A stretch of DNA of 64,000 nt from Acidilobaceae archaeon (lineage in GTDB: Archaea > Thermoproteota > Thermoprotei_A > Sulfolobales > Acidilobaceae): NCBI GenBank assembly GCA_027014125.1, contig JALWEI010000028.1:1-64000 (forward strand), read 5' to 3'. The first letter of the stretch is position 1. The number at the start of each line of letters is the position of its first letter. A program made the translations under genes and the position numbers. A model generated the notes under the pieces. It made no database searches. It was given only the letters and a program-made list of their open reading frames with translations, and had not been told where the DNA came from. Shown piece after piece: positions 61,501 through 64,000 of the stretch.

Positions 61501-62594
61501 GGTTCCTACCAGCAACATCATTCACCATAAACACTAGCACCGGGGCCATAGGACAGGCATACCCAGACCAAGTAGTCCCAGCCTATGGCGGGTTCGACAT
61601 AGCCAACTGGTCTATAATAGGAGACACTGCCATAGTAGCATATGACGGTAGGCCCACCGGAGAGTCTAGGACTGTGTACTACGCGTTCCCATACGACGCT
61701 ATACTAGACCCCGTAATGCAGGCCGCACTGCTGAACTACACTCTGATATGGCTCTTCGATAGGGGCGCGCCAGTCTACACTAGCCCGAGTGTGAATGTGA
61801 GTATAAACGTTGTAACCGGCACAGCCACCGCGTACTGGACTATCTTCGACGACCAGCCATTCAACATAGTATCATACAACCTCTACCTCAACGGGACAAT
61901 GATAGCCTCCAACCTGCCAGCATCAACCACGAGCTTCGACCTGACCCCATACGTCACCCCAGGCAACTACTACATATTCACCATAGAGGCGGTTGACGTG
62001 CTCAACGAGACAACAAGGGTAGACACCTGGTTCTACATGATGCCTCCAGGCCTGACAGGGGCCGCCTTCGGCTACCCATACAGCGGCGTGTTCAGCGGCA
62101 CCGCGCCGGTTGGCGGCGGGGCAACGTTCACCATTAACGTGAGCTCCGCCCCTGTAGGACTGCAACTACTAGAACTGGACTCCCTGCCGGCCAACGCCTG
62201 GAATGCACTGCCAGCCGAGGCCGATGTACTGTACTTCGACGTTGCCATGGTCAACGCTAGCGGGGCCTCATGGCTCGTGATAAACATAACCTACCCAGAA
62301 CCAGCACCACCGCTGACAGAGGACATAGTGCCGATGTGGTTCGACGGGACCATGTGGAGGGAGGTATCACACTACAGCGTGGATCCAGCAAGCAACACCG
62401 TCACCATATGGATCAATGCCACAGGGACAAGCCCGACCCTGGCAGACCTGACTGGTACACCATTCAGGCTATACTCGATGCCTGCACCGCTGGTCGGAGG
62501 CGAGGCTATCGTCTCAGCCAGCGGCACGCCACTGGCAATAGCTATGGTCGGAGTAGCGCTCCTACTAGTTGCACTGGCATCCAGGAGGAGGTAA
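58599..62594 (+). CDS. Secreted subtilisin-like (S8) serine protease with C-terminal membrane anchor
   Basis: The 1331-residue protein has a signal peptide (KILVAVLILVMTLPLAAPL), a propeptide of about 170 residues, then the S8 core: Asp202 in VAVLDTG, His235 in EGHGTFVAG, Asn485 in AAGNEGPG and Ser565 in GSGTSFSTP. An insert of about 160 residues (about 246-408) with a beta-sandwich look lies between His and the core strands, as in pyrolysin-type enzymes. C-terminal beta domains and a helix (AIAMVGVALLLVALA) with RRR follow. The ATG at 58599 has GGGTGA about 6 nt upstream; an earlier ATG at 58584 is in frame. Confidence 0.95.
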   Translation: MYKQKILVAVLILVMTLPLAAPLTGIGAQASITPISPPGKSDVINTFKGQPVKYSGEIINEVMAKLSPKILDTTYLQGIMETMLFDNKDYTTFGLIVNIGLDDFDEGLRSLKKVVDRYGDKYASITQVWPKLGMAFVEVDSSNPSFVMRLATAIATIGAVDYVDVNDLAHITIFDSHYLLQTAQVYSALGVNGTGVTVAVLDTGIEEAHPELNGSVIAWADFVNGQPDPYDDEGHGTFVAGIIAARGVLPWTNGNGVWHSINFNDDSEFNYPGTANLTYAIDVAAYAGSNVTLNFTQRYWIESGFDYGYVYYWFDSNTTPVELASYTGTNFTLHTESFNISVDAGATTLYISFQYDPDFSVQYGGWWLDDIIVYNASDPADIIFVDDVEGPMPPEVVNSYLWSRTTNRLMGMAPGASLVGVKVCDSGGSCTTTAILSGIEFAINQSVDIISMSLGGPVAGYDSMMTAIDIANYVYNITPVIAAGNEGPGYYTIASPAAAMGAIAVGAATKTNTIAWFSSKGPNPVNYDIKPDITAYGRYIISTIAAQPFGYPPGTYLFASGSGTSFSTPMVSGLVALIKQAHPDWSPEMIRSALISTATDLEYSSYTGAAMMNPYVQGGGLANIWRAINTQFLPIPAKVSFGSVDARENLTSLINLISLDPGVTTATVAGLELYALDGTDVSSWIVSPAVGDTITLNGTLNLTVSIPANPIRDMLYWGRVNLSVAGDYYQVIFGFYIPQYYWVNGTVYDVVTGAPLAGVAVYAVSPDLSITYNATVTNATGQFSMLVRGGDIRIQASIPTGYYEYYSTVFTLDDNITYDVFMTPRVSYNPLNALVVYDSFYGMWTGSPLYAPDMTPVLALNGTLGINMTLWNTTIQQVAVDAILSGDFPVVAWFSGGIWYPFADSLDAIGLIIFSLFYDGGLLVEGGEIGWFWGGSIVMQYVAHANFVSDLGKSVYEINITRSHPLTWFLPATSFTINTSTGAIGQAYPDQVVPAYGGFDIANWSIIGDTAIVAYDGRPTGESRTVYYAFPYDAILDPVMQAALLNYTLIWLFDRGAPVYTSPSVNVSINVVTGTATAYWTIFDDQPFNIVSYNLYLNGTMIASNLPASTTSFDLTPYVTPGNYYIFTIEAVDVLNETTRVDTWFYMMPPGLTGAAFGYPYSGVFSGTAPVGGGATFTINVSSAPVGLQLLELDSLPANAWNALPAEADVLYFDVAMVNASGASWLVINITYPEPAPPLTEDIVPMWFDGTMWREVSHYSVDPASNTVTIWINATGTSPTLADLTGTPFRLYSMPAPLVGGEAIVSASGTPLAIAMVGVALLLVALASRRR

Positions 62595-62628
62595 CATAAT
62601 ACCTATTAACATAATTAATAATCTAATA

Positions 62629-62634
62629 TTTTTT
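62629..62634 (+). terminator. U-run terminator after the protease gene
   Basis: The transcript reads AUAUUUUUUCU about 35 nt past the protease stop, in an AT-rich stretch with no hairpin needed. This matches archaeal intrinsic termination. Confidence 0.4.
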
Positions 62635-62660
62635 CTACTTATTTATTCCTTGATAACAAC

Positions 62661-62670
62661 CTTTATATCC
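62661..62670 (+). promoter_or_regulatory. TATA box of the AsnC-domain gene
   Basis: CTTTATATCC is centred about 30 nt before the ATG at 62696, compatible with a leaderless or near-leaderless message for the AsnC/TiaS unit. Confidence 0.5.
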
Positions 62671-62695
62671 CACCATGGCCATACATTATGGTTAG

Positions 62696-62962
62696 ATGGA
62701 TAGGTGGGTGGCTAAGGTGCCCAGCCAGGCAATAGTCATGATAAACACGGATGTAGGTAAGGAGAATGAGATCCTGGAGAAGCTATTCGCCCTGCCCGAG
62801 GTAAAGGAGGTATACATGGTATACGGTATACACGACCTGATAGCTGTAGTTGAGGCCGAGGATATGGATACACTGAGGAGCCTGATAACAGAGAAGATAA
62901 GGAAGATGGACGGGGTCAAGAGCACCCTGACCAGCATAGTAGTGATAAGGAAGGCCAAATAG
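62696..62962 (+). CDS. Stand-alone Lrp/AsnC ligand-binding (RAM) domain protein
   Basis: The 88-residue protein matches only the effector-binding part of Lrp/AsnC regulators (IVMINTDVGKENEILEKLFALPEV, VYGIHDLIAVVEAEDMDTL, VKSTLTSIVVIRKAK), with no DNA-binding domain. Stand-alone SraM/RAM proteins are common in archaea and may bind amino acids. The ATG at 62696 fits the TATA box; a GTG at 62717 is possible. The tiaS gene starts 3 nt after its stop. Confidence 0.9.
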   Translation: MDRWVAKVPSQAIVMINTDVGKENEILEKLFALPEVKEVYMVYGIHDLIAVVEAEDMDTLRSLITEKIRKMDGVKSTLTSIVVIRKAK

Positions 62963-62964
62963 GG

Positions 62965-64000
62965 ATGCCCCAAGGCCACACGGTAACGGTTGCATTCGAC
63001 GATATAGATAACCGGGTTAGCGGGTGCACAACCCACTTCACAACACTTTTCTTACTCGAAGCATCGAGGCACGTAGACTATCTGCTAGACTATCCCCTAC
63101 TAGTCAGGCTAAACCCGGCCATACCATGGAAGACCAGGGGAAACGCTGCAACCGCGGTAAGGATGAGGACCAGCCTGAGCCCCGAGGAGGTGCTGGAGCT
63201 CGCCTCCTGGATGGCAGAGGAATACACCTCCGGGAGGCCACGTGCCAGCGGTAAGAGGCCCGGAATAGTTGTCGTAGAGGGGGAGCCGTGGAGCGACCCG
63301 AGGCTGAGGAGCCTGTACAGGGAGGCCCTAACCGGTGTGGTAGACCCTGCCCGTGTGTCTAGGCTCCTTGGCAGGGTTGGTGCACTATACCGTGGGGGCA
63401 GGGGGATTGTCGGCGCCACCGCAGCCACAGCTGCACTGGCCCCAGGTGACCCCTATACCTTTGAGGTGATCGGGTACCGCGCCCCCGGCTCGTGGGTTCC
63501 CGGTAGGAGGGCCCCGTGGAGCATATACTCTACAGGATCGTGGCCCTCCTGCACGTTTAATAATGTGGAGTGGACTAGCCTCGAGGCTTCTGCTGCGCCT
63601 GGTGGCGCTGATCCTGTGCTTGCTGGAGTGAGGGGGTTCTGCCCTTTTACCGGGTGGTGTAGGTCCTCGGGGGCCGTGTTTTGCACGGTTTTTAGGAGTA
63701 ATCAGCATACTGGGGCCCACCATGCACTGTTAACCCCCCGGTTTATACCGTATAGTGTGGGCTATACCATAGCAACGATCGCTGGCGACCCCGTGGTGCT
63801 TCCGAAGGGGCACACTGTGGTGGAGGCCGTTGCCCTGGGTAGGCGCGTGGACCTAGTGTTCTTCAGGGAGACGTGGCCTCTTAGCATGGCTGCGAGGAGG
63901 CTTAGGGAGGGCGATATTGTTGGGGTGGTGGCCCATGTTAGGCCTTACCGGTCTAGGGGTAGGCCTGTCCTGGCGGTCGAACTCCTAGACGTTCTACACC
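62965..64000 (+). CDS. tiaS: tRNA-Ile2 agmatidine synthetase TiaS (3' end outside window)
   Basis: Uses agmatine and ATP to modify C34 of tRNA-Ile2 to agmatidine so that it reads AUA. The frame opens at ATG 62965 and stays open to the window end (345 codons). The N-terminus VAFDDIDNRVSGCTTHFTTLFL and LNPAIPWKTRGNAATAV match the conserved TiaS core. An OB-fold follows late (RLREGDIVGVVAHVRP), and the C-terminal zinc ribbon should lie beyond the window. It is in a unit with the AsnC-type gene. AUA codons are very common here, so the enzyme is needed. Confidence 0.93.
   Translation, partial: MPQGHTVTVAFDDIDNRVSGCTTHFTTLFLLEASRHVDYLLDYPLLVRLNPAIPWKTRGNAATAVRMRTSLSPEEVLELASWMAEEYTSGRPRASGKRPGIVVVEGEPWSDPRLRSLYREALTGVVDPARVSRLLGRVGALYRGGRGIVGATAATAALAPGDPYTFEVIGYRAPGSWVPGRRAPWSIYSTGSWPSCTFNNVEWTSLEASAAPGGADPVLAGVRGFCPFTGWCRSSGAVFCTVFRSNQHTGAHHALLTPRFIPYSVGYTIATIAGDPVVLPKGHTVVEAVALGRRVDLVFFRETWPLSMAARRLREGDIVGVVAHVRPYRSRGRPVLAVELLDVLH

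Overview
The window looks like part of a chromosome of a hyperthermophilic crenarchaeon, most likely of the Desulfurococcales (Pyrodictiaceae-like; this placement is inference). It carries archaeal information-processing genes (TBP, SRP54, aIF5A, archaeal NAC, a TIP49/RuvB-like AAA+ protein, TtuA, a TrmY-like protein, TiaS). It also has intron-bearing tRNA genes with bulge-helix-bulge splice motifs, an archaeal XerA recombinase, A/T-rich TATA boxes about 25 nt before many start codons, heavy AGG/ATA codon use, frequent GTG/TTG starts, and many small gene overlaps. I see no CRISPR array, insertion sequence, rRNA or prophage. Gene density is near total; the only gene-free stretch of about 300 bp is 40052-40354.

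Layout. 1-3049: very large secreted beta-propeller/Ig-like protein, cut by the window edge. 3.1-7.2 kb: E1-like sulfur-carrier activating enzyme, CDP-alcohol phosphatidyltransferase, cysteinyl-tRNA synthetase, intron-containing tRNA-Arg, spermidine synthase. 7.2-10.8 kb: secretion/type IV pilus ATPase and its double-domain membrane partner. 10.8-15.1 kb: acyl-CoA dehydrogenase and three unassigned proteins. 15.1-21.4 kb: two tandem four-gene 2-oxoacid:ferredoxin oxidoreductase operons. 21.5-28.6 kb: MscS channel with a DUF432-like partner, TauE-type transporter, NifX-like protein, GNAT enzyme, ThyX, UPF0147, and a membrane-anchored binding-protein-like domain. 28.5-36.7 kb: thiolase, ubiquitin-like protein plus TtuA, aIF5A, TrmY-like protein with SRP54, TIP49, a palm-domain candidate, TBP, phosphoesterase. 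36.8-45.6 kb: tRNA-Lys, tRNA-Pro and tRNA-Gly, radical SAM enzyme, NAC, regulators, acyl-CoA synthetase, lone Cas4-like protein, DUF763 protein, XerA. 45.7-57.1 kb: all on the minus strand, a secreted phosphoesterase, an Fe(III)-type ABC transporter and the cytochrome c maturation genes ccmF-ccmC-ccmE. 57.2-64 kb: nucleotidyltransferase-fold protein, phosphoribosyltransferase, secreted subtilisin-like protease, stand-alone AsnC-type ligand domain, and TiaS running off the end.

How it fits together. The acyl-CoA synthetase, acyl-CoA dehydrogenase, thiolase and two ferredoxin-linked 2-oxoacid oxidoreductases point to heterotrophic use of peptides and organic acids, fed by the secreted protease and binding proteins. 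The Ccm genes imply c-type cytochromes and hence respiration; CcmE has the CxxxY heme-attachment motif of the archaeal System I variant. A second theme is tRNA and translation-factor chemistry: E1-like enzyme, ubiquitin-like carrier and TtuA for tRNA thiolation, a TrmY-like methyltransferase, TiaS using agmatine, and spermidine synthase alongside the hypusine-bearing aIF5A. The least explained items are the palm-fold protein beside TBP, the Cas4-like protein without cas genes, the MscS/DUF432 pair, and several AT-rich unassigned genes.
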